Positions 8,400-16,572 of a DNA stretch of 64,000 nt are shown here, in pieces. Both the position numbers and the translations under genes were made by a program. The stretch is from an uncultured Streptococcus sp. (GTDB lineage Bacteria > Bacillota > Bacilli > Lactobacillales > Streptococcaceae), in the NCBI GenBank assembly GCA_934229725.1, contig CAKQDX010000002.1, positions 1-64,000 on the forward strand, in the 5' to 3' direction. How positions within the stretch are numbered: the stretch's first letter is position 1; each line of letters starts with the position of its first letter. The notes below the pieces were generated by a model, which was given only the letters and a program-made list of their open reading frames with translations, did no database searches and was not told the DNA's origin.

Positions 8400-8998
8400 T
8401 TATCACCGCTAAAGAAGTGCACCAGACGCTTCGGCAGCTGACGATAGATGAAGAATGCCAGGTAGGCCACGCAGACTTTATCCAAAATATCCAAGACAAA
8501 CTCATCGGTAAATGAGGCCAGCCACTTTGGTACATGATTGGCGAGCATTACCGCAAACAATGAGTCACCCCAAGCGATACCGGTCTGACCACCCCAAAAG
8601 ATGAGGTTGAGTGGCGTTGAAATGGCAGCTGAAACGATGGCAATAATAATAGCAGAAACAAATACTCGTCGCGCTGACGAGAACCAACCATTGGTGTGCA
8701 AAACTCCGACAGCAATCCCAATTCCGATGCTGGTAATCGCATACACGGTTGAAATTGGCGATAAGGTCAGCCCATAAATCACGTTGTTGATGAAACCACT
8801 GATGGCACCGGCAACCGGCCCAGCCAACATGCTGGCAAGAAAGGTTCCCAAAGACCCCAGCCAAACGGGCAACTTTAACCCCTCCGCCAAGGCTTTGGCA
8901 ACATAGTTAATCCCCACGGCAGCGGGTATCAAAGTCATGGTGGCAGCACTTAACTTAAATTTCCACATACTGGTACGATGAATCGGTTCTGTTTTCAT
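8396..8998 (-). CDS. ECF transporter substrate-binding (S) component, unknown specificity
   Basis: A 200-residue membrane protein with about six hydrophobic segments and glycine/alanine-rich packing (TFLASMLAGPVAGAISG), the look of an ECF S component. It begins a four-gene operon with EcfT and two ATPases. I could not match it to BioY, ThiT, RibU, FolT, QueT or CbiM by eye: it lacks the CbiM N-terminal metal-binding Met-His. RBS AAAAGGAGAAG sits 3-8 nt before the ATG. A leader of about 150 nt precedes it. The proximity of the ARH/NCS1/kinase operon hints at nucleoside-like substrates but proves nothing. Confidence 0.7.
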   Translation of the reverse strand: MKTEPIHRTSMWKFKLSAATMTLIPAAVGINYVAKALAEGLKLPVWLGSLGTFLASMLAGPVAGAISGFINNVIYGLTLSPISTVYAITSIGIGIAVGVLHTNGWFSSARRVFVSAIIIAIVSAAISTPLNLIFWGGQTGIAWGDSLFAVMLANHVPKWLASFTDEFVLDILDKVCVAYLAFFIYRQLPKRLVHFFSGDK

Positions 8999-9150
8999 AA
9001 TCTTCTCCTTTTGTTTTTAAAGAGCCGTGTCGGGAATGACTTTCGGACGTAACGCTCTATAGTATAGTTTACAGAACTCTTAGGTCTTTTCACTGTACTA
9101 ACCGTAGTCGACATAAGTTAATATAGTAAAATTACTATTTTCTAGTTCTT
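8999..9150 (-). other. Long 5' leader of the ECF operon, possible cis-regulatory RNA
   Basis: The predicted start site near 9150 leaves about 150 nt of untranslated RNA before the S-component gene. The distal part folds as GAGCG..CGGCTC followed by TTTAAAAAC, close to the ribosome site. I looked for TPP, THF, preQ1, cobalamin, FMN and purine riboswitch cores and found none. Confidence 0.35.
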
Positions 9151-9156
9151 ACTCAT

Positions 9157-9184
9157 ATCATACGCTTATTTTTCGAATTGTCAA
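9157..9184 (-). promoter_or_regulatory. Promoter of the ECF operon
   Basis: On the minus strand TTGACA (9184-9179), 16 bp, TATGAT (9162-9157). This is a near-consensus sigma-A promoter directed at the S-component gene. Confidence 0.7.
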
Positions 9185-9222
9185 GTCTTTTCTGAAAATT
9201 CTGCGAAAAAGTTAGGTAATTG

Positions 9223-9257
9223 AAAATGCCTAGCTTCTGCTAGACATCTTTTGTTTT
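9223..9257. terminator. Terminator after the phzF-like gene
   Basis: ATGCCTAGC (9226-9234) and GCTAGACAT (9239-9247) form a stem with a TTCT loop and one mismatch; T-rich on the plus side and A-rich on the minus side. It also separates the foreign-looking segment from the phzF-like gene. Confidence 0.5.
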
Positions 9258-9310
9258 TATAATGACTTTAATCGTTATTGCTTATACTTCTTTTTTTAAC
9301 AAGACAACAT

Positions 9311-10111
9311 CTAGTCTGTTACATAAATCTCGCCACGGCTATAGAGGACAGCTTTCCCTGCAAGGTAAATCCGATTTTCCTCCAAGCGACAAATAAGAAC
9401 TCCGCTTCTCTCAGAAGCTTGGAAAGCCTTAAATTCTGTTTGTTCCAACTTACTAGCCCATAGAGGAATGACATGACAGTGTCCTGAGCCACATACTGGG
9501 TCTTCCTTAATAGCTAATTTTGGAGCAAAACTACGTGTGACAGTATCGTATTTTTCCCCTCTGGCAGTGATATTTAAGAGGAGACCATCTAAAGCTTTTA
9601 CTTTGTCAAAATTTGGTGTCGCATTGATGACATCATTTTCATGAGGGAGGATACAAACTAGGTCCCTTCCAAGCCACGCTTCAAGCGGACGCACTCCGAT
9701 TGCTTCTTCCATCTCACTTGTGACTGGAACTTGCTGCATAGAATATACTGGGAAATTAAGCTCATAATACTCAGCTTTCTTAGTAACCACAAGTTCGCCA
9801 CTTTGTGTTTCAAAGGTAAGATTTTCAGCTTCTTTTTCTTTAAATTGAAAGAGAACAAAGGCCATTGCCAAAGTAGCATGACCACACAAATCGATTTCTC
9901 CACCGGGAGTAAACCATCGTAATTCGTAGTGATTGCCATTTTTAACCGTAAAAGCCGTCTCAGAGAGATTATTTTCTTTGGCAATATTCTGTAAGGTATT
10001 ATCCGATAACCATTCATCCAAAAGACAAACAGCAGCCGGGTTGCCTTTAAAAACGGTATCTGTAAAAGCATCAACGATAAATTGTGGGATGGTATATTGA
10101 CTAATTGGCAT
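9311..10111 (-). CDS. PhzF-family isomerase-like protein
   Basis: A 266-residue protein of the PhzF/DapF-fold family. The N-terminus (AFTDTVFKGNPAAVC) and NLSETAF with the conserved catalytic Glu are present, as are GGEIDLCGHATLA and DPVCGSGHCH later on. The family comprises cytoplasmic proton-transfer isomerases; most bacterial members have no known substrate, and phenazine synthesis is not implied. It appears to be a single-gene unit ending at the terminator near 9240. The annotation is secure at family level only. Confidence 0.85.
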   Translation of the reverse strand: MPISQYTIPQFIVDAFTDTVFKGNPAAVCLLDEWLSDNTLQNIAKENNLSETAFTVKNGNHYELRWFTPGGEIDLCGHATLAMAFVLFQFKEKEAENLTFETQSGELVVTKKAEYYELNFPVYSMQQVPVTSEMEEAIGVRPLEAWLGRDLVCILPHENDVINATPNFDKVKALDGLLLNITARGEKYDTVTRSFAPKLAIKEDPVCGSGHCHVIPLWASKLEQTEFKAFQASERSGVLICRLEENRIYLAGKAVLYSRGEIYVTD

Positions 10112-10179
10112 GGACGACTCCTTAAATTTTTATCTTTATTATATCTGAAAATAGGTTAGAAAACAGACAAATGGTATCT

Positions 10180-10208
10180 AAAAAAAGCAACTTTAAAAAG
10201 TTACTTTT
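10180..10208 (-). terminator. Terminator of the marR-opu operon
   Basis: AGCAACTTT (10186-10194) and AAAGTTACT (10197-10205) pair with one mismatch and are followed on the minus strand by a T6 tract, just after the stop of the permease/binding-protein gene. Confidence 0.6.
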
Positions 10209-10224
10209 CTGGGTAAAGTTTTTA

Positions 10225-11745
10225 TTATTTCTTGATAAACCCTTCTTGAACCAAAAAGTCATGTGCTACTTGGGCAGCTGGTTTACCTTCTACTCCCACT
10301 TGGTAGTTCATCTGGCTCATTTGCTTTTCTGTGATTTTACCAGCTAACTTATTGAGAATCCCTTCCAATTCTGGATGTTTCTTAAGAAGAGCTTCTTTCA
10401 TAAGTGGAGCTCCTTGATAAGGAGGGAAAAGTTGCTTGTCATCTTCCAAAACCACTAGATCATATTTCGCAATTTCAGGGTCTGTTGAATAGGCATCTGT
10501 TATTTGGATGTTGCCTTGTTGGATTGCTTCATAGCGAAGGGCTGGCTCCATGGTAGCTACGTTAAGATTTAGTCCATAAACTGATTGAAGTCCTTTGTTC
10601 CCGTCCTCACGGTCGTTAAATTCCAACGTAAAACCAGCTTTGAGCTTATCTTGAACCTTCTTGAGATCCGAAATCGTCTTCAGATTATACTCTTTCTCAA
10701 TACTTTTCGGAACAGCAATCGCATAGGTGTTTTGATAAGCCATCGGTTTGAGCAAGGCTAGATTATCTTGTTTCTTTATCCCATCACGAGCAACCTCGAA
10801 AACTTCTCTAGAGTCATTGCTCACTTTAGGAGCTGGTTGTAAGAGAGAGCCTGTAATGGTCCCTGTAAATTCTGGATAGATATCGATATCACCCTTTTTA
10901 AGCGCTTGATATAGGAAATCAGTCTTTCCAAAGTTAGGCTTAACCGTCACCGTCATGTCACTATTTTCCTCAATGAGAAGCTTGTACATATTCATGAGAA
11001 TCTCTGGCTCAGGTCCCAATTTACCAGCTATGACTAGATTTTCCTTCTCTTTCTGAGGCATAAGGCTTGGTGCGTAACTTGCTCCCAAACCAAGAACCAT
11101 GATAGCGAAAGCTGCAAAAATCGTGCGTAACTTAGCCTTTTCCATCCATTTGAGAACAATATTGAATAAAATAGCAAGAACCGCTGAAGAAATGGCCCCA
11201 ATCAGAATCAAGCTATAATTTCTTCGATCAATACCAAGAAGAATGAAGGAACCAAGTCCTCCAGCCCCAATCAAGGCAGCCAAGGTTGCTGTCCCTATAA
11301 TCATTACAGCAGAAGTTCTTACCCCTGACATCAACACAGGCATAGCCAGTGGAATTTCAAACTTCTTGAGTCGCTCCCACTTGGTCATTCCAAAAGCAAT
11401 CCCAGCTTCTTCCAAACTAGGGTCAATCCCACGCAATCCTGTAATAGTATTTTGCAAAATTGGAAATATCGCATAGATGACTAGAGCTGTTAAAGCAGGA
11501 AGCGTTCCAATTCCCATAATAGGGATAAAGAGTCCCAGAAGGGCCATAGAAGGGATGGTTTGAAAGATTCCAGCAATCTGCAAGACCCAGTTACTCGCAC
11601 GTTCGCGCGTGCTAAGATAAATGGCCAAAGGAATTGAGAGGAAAATTGCAATAATTAAGGTCAAAAGAGACAATTGTAAGTGTTGTCCGAGAGCCGTAAG
11701 CCAGTCCCCAAAACGCTCTTGAAATGTTGAAATTAAATTAGACAT
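10225..11745 (-). CDS. Choline/glycine-betaine-type ABC permease fused to substrate-binding protein
   Basis: A 506-residue fusion: residues about 15-210 are an OpuCB/ProW-like permease with about six membrane segments (including the coupling motif GIDPSLEEAGIAFGM), and about 235-506 an OpuC/ProX-like binding domain tethered by the last helix. Such fusions are usual in streptococci. The ATG at 11745 is preferred, with GGAGG 8 nt upstream; an upstream TTG would place the start inside that ribosome site. It overlaps the ATPase gene by 8 nt. The likely substrates are quaternary amines used as compatible solutes, but specificity is not visible. Confidence 0.85.
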   Translation of the reverse strand: MSNLISTFQERFGDWLTALGQHLQLSLLTLIIAIFLSIPLAIYLSTRERASNWVLQIAGIFQTIPSMALLGLFIPIMGIGTLPALTALVIYAIFPILQNTITGLRGIDPSLEEAGIAFGMTKWERLKKFEIPLAMPVLMSGVRTSAVMIIGTATLAALIGAGGLGSFILLGIDRRNYSLILIGAISSAVLAILFNIVLKWMEKAKLRTIFAAFAIMVLGLGASYAPSLMPQKEKENLVIAGKLGPEPEILMNMYKLLIEENSDMTVTVKPNFGKTDFLYQALKKGDIDIYPEFTGTITGSLLQPAPKVSNDSREVFEVARDGIKKQDNLALLKPMAYQNTYAIAVPKSIEKEYNLKTISDLKKVQDKLKAGFTLEFNDREDGNKGLQSVYGLNLNVATMEPALRYEAIQQGNIQITDAYSTDPEIAKYDLVVLEDDKQLFPPYQGAPLMKEALLKKHPELEGILNKLAGKITEKQMSQMNYQVGVEGKPAAQVAHDFLVQEGFIKK

Positions 11746-12466
11746 GAAGGCTACCTCCAAACAAGTTTGCTACAAAGTCTGTCGCAGGCGCTTGTAAAAT
11801 TGTTTTAGGTTCTGCCACCTGACGGATTTCTCCGTCCTGCAAAACTGCAATCCGGTCACCTAATTTTAAGGCCTCGTCCGTATCGTGGGTAACGAAGATA
11901 GTCGTCATACCGAATTCTTTATGTAAGGCCTTTGTCAATTCTTGTAATTGTTTTCGAGAGATGGCATCCAAGGCTGAAAAGGGCTCGTCCATCAATAGAA
12001 TCTTTGGCGCCCCAATGATAGCTCGCACAATTCCAATCCGTTGTTGCTCTCCACCCGATAATTCACTAGGCATGCGCTTTGCATACTCTGCAGCAGGCAG
12101 GCCAACCTTATCCAAGAGTTCTTCTGTTTTAGAGGCAATTTGTTCCTTACTCCAGCCCTTCATCTCAGGAATGAGAGCAATATTTTCCGCAACCGTCAAG
12201 TTAGGAAATAGGGCAATGGCTTGAAGGACATAGCCGGTAATGAGACGTAACTCCCGTTCAGCATAGTCCTTGATACGTTTTCCGTCCATATAGATATTGC
12301 CATCTGTCGGCTCCAAAAGACGGTTAATCATCTTGATCATGGTAGTCTTACCAGATCCTGAAGGACCCACTAGCACCATAAATTCTCCATTTTCAATGCG
12401 GAGATTGACATCTTTTAAAATGTCCTTATCCGTGTAACGCAAGGCTACATGTTTGTATTCAATCAT
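11738..12466 (-). CDS. Choline/glycine-betaine-type ABC ATPase
   Basis: A 242-residue ATPase with Walker A GPSGSGKT (34-41), LSGGEQQR, LLMDEPFSALD and VTHD, all intact. It resembles OpuCA/ProV but stops after the ATPase domain and lacks the C-terminal CBS domains used for osmosensing in OpuA and OpuCA. Its ATG overlaps the stop of the NmrA-like gene (4 nt), so it is translated from the marR operon. It partners the fused permease/binding protein downstream. Confidence 0.85.
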   Translation of the reverse strand: MIEYKHVALRYTDKDILKDVNLRIENGEFMVLVGPSGSGKTTMIKMINRLLEPTDGNIYMDGKRIKDYAERELRLITGYVLQAIALFPNLTVAENIALIPEMKGWSKEQIASKTEELLDKVGLPAAEYAKRMPSELSGGEQQRIGIVRAIIGAPKILLMDEPFSALDAISRKQLQELTKALHKEFGMTTIFVTHDTDEALKLGDRIAVLQDGEIRQVAEPKTILQAPATDFVANLFGGSLHV

Positions 12467-13314
12467 AAATCTTCCTCAAGCAACTGACTTTCTTTCAAAA
12501 CATCTATTAAACTCATAGCTGGACGTCCTAATACCTTTTCGACATCTGTTGAAACTCCGGCTTGCTCCCCAACTTTAATCGCTGTATAGGTACTGACCCA
12601 TGCATCATACTCCCAAGTTTGTGCTGGCCATTTTTTCCGTGACTCATAAGCTTCTTCTACTGATTCATCTACATACGTGATGGTCTTACCGCTCTCTTTT
12701 GAGAGAAGCGCTACAATTTCTTCTATGGAAAGTTCCTCTGGTCCTGTTAAATTCAAGGTTTGATTTTCCCATTTCTTAGCATGTAAGAGAATCTCTGCTG
12801 CAACACTAGATGTGTCCTTACGGGCAACTGCTGAAACCTTCCCACTTCCTGCTGGACCACGAATCTCTCCATTTTCAAGTGCAATCTCAATCAAGAAATC
12901 CAAATAAAAATTATCTCTTAAAAATGTGTAGGTGAATCCTAACTCCTTGATATAGTCTTCCGTCTGGGCATGATCTCGAGACAAAGTGAACGTTGCCTTC
13001 TCATCTGCCCCATAAAAGGAGGTATAAACGATATGCTCTACCCCCGCTATCTTTGCAGCATCTAAAAACTCCTTGTGTTCCTTAACACGCTCTGGATTTT
13101 CCCTAGCAGAAACCATCAACAAGGTATCGATTCCCTTCAAGGCCTCAACCACTTCTGGAGTATTGGCATACACCATCTTACGAATTTCCGCTGACGCGTA
13201 GACTTTTGCCCGCTCTGGACTTCTTGCCAGATGGATAGAAGCAATTCCTTGCTGATCGACAAGATCAGCCACATAGGAACCTAATTTCCCTGTTACACCT
13301 GTAATTCCAATCAT
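12463..13314 (-). CDS. NmrA-like NAD(P)-binding protein (QorB/atypical SDR)
   Basis: A 283-residue atypical short-chain dehydrogenase-fold protein with the dinucleotide-binding start GITGVTGKLGSYVADL, similar to NAD(P)H:quinone oxidoreductase QorB and NmrA-like redox sensors. It lacks an obvious YxxxK catalytic pair. It lies 18 nt after marR and overlaps the ABC ATPase by 4 nt, so it belongs to the same transcript. A role in quinone or electrophile response under MarR control is plausible; its linkage to a betaine-type transporter is unexplained. Confidence 0.75.
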   Translation of the reverse strand: MIGITGVTGKLGSYVADLVDQQGIASIHLARSPERAKVYASAEIRKMVYANTPEVVEALKGIDTLLMVSARENPERVKEHKEFLDAAKIAGVEHIVYTSFYGADEKATFTLSRDHAQTEDYIKELGFTYTFLRDNFYLDFLIEIALENGEIRGPAGSGKVSAVARKDTSSVAAEILLHAKKWENQTLNLTGPEELSIEEIVALLSKESGKTITYVDESVEEAYESRKKWPAQTWEYDAWVSTYTAIKVGEQAGVSTDVEKVLGRPAMSLIDVLKESQLLEEDL

Positions 13315-13332
13315 AACTGTTACTTCCTTTCC

Positions 13333-13782
13333 CTACATATCATTTTCTTTAGTTTTTAGATTTGAGATAATACGCTCTTGATAAGCTTCAAATTCTTGGA
13401 TTTCTTGATATGAAAAGCCTTGGTAGAAAATTTCTCCCAGTTCTTTGCTAACACGTTCTCCAATTTCTTTTTGCGCCCAACCAAGTTCGGTCAAAGAGAT
13501 ATATTTTTTCCTTTTATCCTGCGTGCAAGGTTGAATCGTGACCAAACCTTGTTCTTCCAATTTTTTAACCATACTGGTCAATGTATTATTGGCTAAACCC
13601 GTCGCAAGAGCGATATCGGTCGCAGTAGCACACCCCAACTCTTGTTTCCACAAAATCGTTAAAATTTTCCCCTGTTCACTACGGTATTGAGCATCTGGTT
13701 CCTTGCTCAAGAGTTTTTGAAAAAGTCGCCCGTTCAATAAGCGTATCTGTAAAGCTTGATAGCCTCCTTGCATCTTGTCCAT
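13333..13782 (-). CDS. MarR-family transcriptional regulator
   Basis: A 149-residue winged-helix protein; the recognition region (ALATGLANNTLTSMVKKLEE, about 60-79) and the wing (VTIQPCTQDKRKKYISLTE) are typical of MarR. A Cys in the wing-side strand and one before the helix (LGCATATD) could be redox-active, but this is speculation. It is the first gene of an operon with the NmrA-like protein and an ABC transporter, behind a promoter flanked by a perfect inverted repeat that is probably its own operator. RBS AAGGAG is 6 nt before the ATG. Confidence 0.85.
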   Translation of the reverse strand: MDKMQGGYQALQIRLLNGRLFQKLLSKEPDAQYRSEQGKILTILWKQELGCATATDIALATGLANNTLTSMVKKLEEQGLVTIQPCTQDKRKKYISLTELGWAQKEIGERVSKELGEIFYQGFSYQEIQEFEAYQERIISNLKTKENDM

Positions 13783-13796
13783 TTTGTCTCCTTTTT

Positions 13797-13869
13797 ATTT
13801 CTATATCGAACTTTCTAAAATAATTGTAACTATTCGTATTACATTTGTCAACTATTTCGATATAGAAAT
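13797..13869 (-). promoter_or_regulatory. marR promoter bracketed by a perfect 14-bp inverted repeat
   Basis: TTGACA (13851-13846), 17 bp, TACAAT (13828-13823) form a strong promoter. ATTTCTATATCGAA (13797-13810) and its exact reverse complement (13856-13869) lie just downstream of the start site and just upstream of the -35. Each arm is itself an imperfect palindrome (TTCTATATCGAA), as expected of a MarR-dimer site. Confidence 0.75.
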
Positions 13870-13879
13870 AATCATAAAA

Positions 13880-13913
13880 ACAAAAAAACTTTCCTAATCA
13901 TCTAGGAAAGTTC
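13880..13913 (-). terminator. Terminator of alsS-alsD
   Basis: AACTTTCCTA and TAGGAAAGTT (13888-13912) form a stem, followed on the minus strand by T7. It lies 30 nt after the alsD stop. Confidence 0.75.
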
Positions 13914-13944
13914 TCACTATAATCAATTAATACTTTAAACGAGT

Positions 13945-14664
13945 CTATTCAGCCTTGGTAATATCTTCACGCATTTCATCGACATTAAATTTAGCGAAGA
14001 GATACTGACGATCTTGAACTGGGAAACGTTGATCCAATTGGTCAACTGGACCGACTTCAACAATACCATTATCAATAATGAAGTCCATAACGTGCCCACC
14101 AAAAGACAAATCATCCGAAATAAAGTGCAAATGGTAGCCAGCTACACTAACTCCATGGAACATCTCAGGAGTCCAAATACCAACAATGGTACCTGAAATA
14201 TTATCTGCTTCATACTCTGGCTGATGTGTTGCTACCTCTGCAAATTTAGTATCTGGAGCAGATTTAGGAATCATACGAACATGCATGTGCTTAAAGTGAC
14301 CTTTAATTTTGATGGAACGGAAGAGATTAACCCCATCATAGTAAGATTCAATACGTTCTTCAAGTTCCTTATCAGTCATTTCAAAGCGTTGTCGAAAGAT
14401 AACTTCGGCTTGGTGAGGAACTACAGCTGCATAAGGTACTTTTTCGTTAGCAGCAACCTCAACAACCTCAACCTTGCCTTCTGAGCCCTTGGCCTGATAA
14501 GCTTTACCATCAAGGACAATTAGCTCCCCATCGATGGAATCAAGGGTTCCAAGCCCCAAGTCCCCATGTTCTAAAAGTTCACCAACTGTTAACGTACCTC
14601 CGTAAAGCCCAGCCATTAAGGCTCCCAAGGTATTATATTGAAATAATTTTATGGCTTCAGACAT
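13945..14664 (-). CDS. alsD: Alpha-acetolactate decarboxylase
   Basis: A 239-residue cytoplasmic enzyme converting 2-acetolactate to acetoin and CO2. The zinc-binding cluster GYHLHFISDDLSFGGH (about 190-205), with two His of HxH and a third His downstream, is intact, and the N-terminal FQYNTLGALMAGLYGG is typical. Length matches the family. It lies 15 nt after alsS, so the two form a catabolic acetoin operon that disposes of excess pyruvate and limits acidification. The alternative symbol is aldB or budA. A separate acetoin/diacetyl reductase is encoded at 20650-21414. Confidence 0.95.
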   Translation of the reverse strand: MSEAIKLFQYNTLGALMAGLYGGTLTVGELLEHGDLGLGTLDSIDGELIVLDGKAYQAKGSEGKVEVVEVAANEKVPYAAVVPHQAEVIFRQRFEMTDKELEERIESYYDGVNLFRSIKIKGHFKHMHVRMIPKSAPDTKFAEVATHQPEYEADNISGTIVGIWTPEMFHGVSVAGYHLHFISDDLSFGGHVMDFIIDNGIVEVGPVDQLDQRFPVQDRQYLFAKFNVDEMREDITKAE

Positions 14665-14679
14665 GTGTACACCTTCTTC

Positions 14680-16356
14680 TTAATAAAATTCATCAGGCAA
14701 GATAGTTTCGCCGAGTTTAATATTGTCTTTGTAGTCTATTGGCACATCAATAAGGACAGGTCCATTATCAGAGTCTTGAAGTGCCTGTTGAAGTAATTGT
14801 GCAAAGGCTTCTTTGCTTGTCGCACGATAGCCCTTGGCACCAAAGCTCTCAGCATATTTTACAAAATCAACAGGGCCAAAGTCAACCCCTGACGAGCGAC
14901 CATACTTCATTTCTTCCTGAAATTCTACCATATTGTAATGCCCATCATTCCAAATGATATGGACAATTGGCAGTTTCAAACGAACCGCTGTTTCCAACTC
15001 TTGTCCAGAGAAGAGGAAACCACCATCACCAGAAATTGAGATAACCTTTTCCTTTGGACGAACCAAGGCTGCAGAAATCGCCCAAGGAAGAGCAACACCC
15101 AAGGTTTGCATCCCGTTTGAGAATAGCAAATGACGAGGTTCGTAAGATTTGAAATAGCGAGCCATCCAGATATAGTGACTACCAACATCAACTGTAACCG
15201 TCATATCATCCTCAGTTTGATCTTGCAAGACTTCAATCAAATCAAGTGGATGGACCGTACCTTCTTCGGGCTGACGGTCGAATTTGACATCATCAACAAC
15301 AGTATCTTTCAAACCTTTAAGATATTCGACTGAGCCTTCAGGTAATTGATAGCCTTGGATTGCTGGCAAAAGCAAATCCAAAGTTGCTTCAACATTACCA
15401 ATCAACTCACGTTCTGGTTGGAAGTAAGTATCAACATCAGCTGGCTCTACATCGATAACAATGATACGAGCTGAAATCTCAGCATTCCAGTTGCGTGCTT
15501 CATACTCGATTGGGTCATAACCGATTGCAATAATCAAGTCGGCTTTTTTAAGCAACATGTCACCAGGTTGGTTACGGAAAAGTCCAACACGACCAAAGAA
15601 AGTGTCTTCCTCAAGGTCTCTAGAAACAATACCAGCTCCTTGGAAAGTCTCTACCACTGGCAATTTAACATGCTCCAAAATCTGACGAATAGACTGTGTT
15701 ACTGCCTCTGATGAAGCACCATTCCCCAAAAGGAAGACAGGCAAAACAGCATTTTTAATGGCTTGTGCCAAATAATTAATATCAGAGACAGAAGCTGACC
15801 CCAGTTTTGGATCAGTCAACGGCTTAATAGCCTTAACACTGACCGGAGCGTCTGTAACATCTTGAGGAATTGAAATGAAACTTGCACCAGGCTTACCTGC
15901 TTTGGCATGACGATAAGCATTGGCTACAATTTCAGAAAGGGTATTGGCATCATGTACTTCAGCTGCATACTTGGTAATTGGTTCAAGCATGGCAACGTTA
16001 TTCATTGATTGGTGGGCACGTTTCAAGAGGTCTGCTCGCTTAACCTGACCACCAATAGCAAGAACAGGGTCCCCTTCATCAGTTGCTGTAACCAAACCAG
16101 TCGCCAAGTTAGAAACACCTGGACCAGATGTCACCAAGACAACACCAGGTTTACCGGTAATTCTACCAACTCCTTGAGCCATAAAAGCTGCATTTTGCTC
16201 ATGACGAGCAACAATCAATTCCGGTCCCTTATCTTCAAGCGTATCAAAAACCCTATCAATTTTCGCTCCAGGTATCCCGAAAACATACTTTACATCGTGG
16301 TTAATCAAGCTATCAACCACTAAATCAGCACCATACAATTGCTTTCCTTCTGACAT
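14680..16356 (-). CDS. alsS: Catabolic acetolactate synthase
   Basis: A 558-residue thiamine-diphosphate enzyme condensing two pyruvates to 2-acetolactate. Visible features are the catalytic Glu in RHEQNAAFMAQGVGRITG, the TSGPG loop, and the ThDP-magnesium motif GDGGFLFS..N near 440-470. It has no adjacent regulatory small subunit (ilvN) and is paired with alsD, which marks it as the catabolic AlsS type rather than the anabolic IlvB. The gene starts a two-gene operon. Its promoter region carries four TTGTGAA heptamers arranged symmetrically around the -10. Confidence 0.95.
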   Translation of the reverse strand: MSEGKQLYGADLVVDSLINHDVKYVFGIPGAKIDRVFDTLEDKGPELIVARHEQNAAFMAQGVGRITGKPGVVLVTSGPGVSNLATGLVTATDEGDPVLAIGGQVKRADLLKRAHQSMNNVAMLEPITKYAAEVHDANTLSEIVANAYRHAKAGKPGASFISIPQDVTDAPVSVKAIKPLTDPKLGSASVSDINYLAQAIKNAVLPVFLLGNGASSEAVTQSIRQILEHVKLPVVETFQGAGIVSRDLEEDTFFGRVGLFRNQPGDMLLKKADLIIAIGYDPIEYEARNWNAEISARIIVIDVEPADVDTYFQPERELIGNVEATLDLLLPAIQGYQLPEGSVEYLKGLKDTVVDDVKFDRQPEEGTVHPLDLIEVLQDQTEDDMTVTVDVGSHYIWMARYFKSYEPRHLLFSNGMQTLGVALPWAISAALVRPKEKVISISGDGGFLFSGQELETAVRLKLPIVHIIWNDGHYNMVEFQEEMKYGRSSGVDFGPVDFVKYAESFGAKGYRATSKEAFAQLLQQALQDSDNGPVLIDVPIDYKDNIKLGETILPDEFY

Positions 16357-16440
16357 TAACCAAGTCCTTTTGGCTCATCAAATACTGAGCCTACTTTCCT
16401 TTCAAATATAAGTCATAAAGGGTCAAAGCCTGATCGATTT

Positions 16441-16521
16441 TTCACAAACTTTAATCACTTCACAATTCTGTTATCATTATAGCACAGTTTTTAAGCATTC
16501 TTGTGAAAAAAAGATTGTGAA
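16441..16521 (-). promoter_or_regulatory. alsS promoter with four TTGTGAA/TTCACAA heptamers
   Basis: An extended -10 (TGCTATAAT; hexamer at 16482-16477) lies between two TTCACAA copies (16441, 16459) and two TTGTGAA copies (16501, 16515). No good -35 is visible, which suggests an activator. The order of the heptamers is opposite to that of a classical Rex box. Confidence 0.6.
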
Positions 16522-16542
16522 TTTTTGCACTTCTAAATCAAA

Positions 16543-16572
16543 ATAAACACCTGAATGCTATCAGATGTTTAT
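16543..16572 (-). terminator. Terminator overlapping the end of the 113-aa gene
   Basis: AAACACCTGA (16545-16554) pairs with TCAGATGTTT (16561-16570) with one mismatch, T-rich downstream on the minus strand. The stop codon of the upstream gene lies in the stem. Confidence 0.5.

Noticed and set aside
8999..9150. TPP, THF, preQ1, cobalamin, FMN or purine riboswitch before the ECF S component
   Set aside because: None of the conserved cores could be found by eye on the minus strand.
9658..10074. 138-aa frame inside the phzF-like gene
   Set aside because: Shadow frame; Leu/Lys-rich artefact of the real gene.
13831..13838. TACGAATA (perfect CIN-box 8-mer, minus strand) in the marR promoter
   Set aside because: It lies in the spacer of a consensus sigma-A promoter, and one or two chance copies of an 8-mer are expected in 64 kb on two strands.
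16441..16521. Rex operator at alsS
   Set aside because: A Rex box needs TTGTGAA followed by TTCACAA; here the heptamers run in the opposite order and are too far apart.
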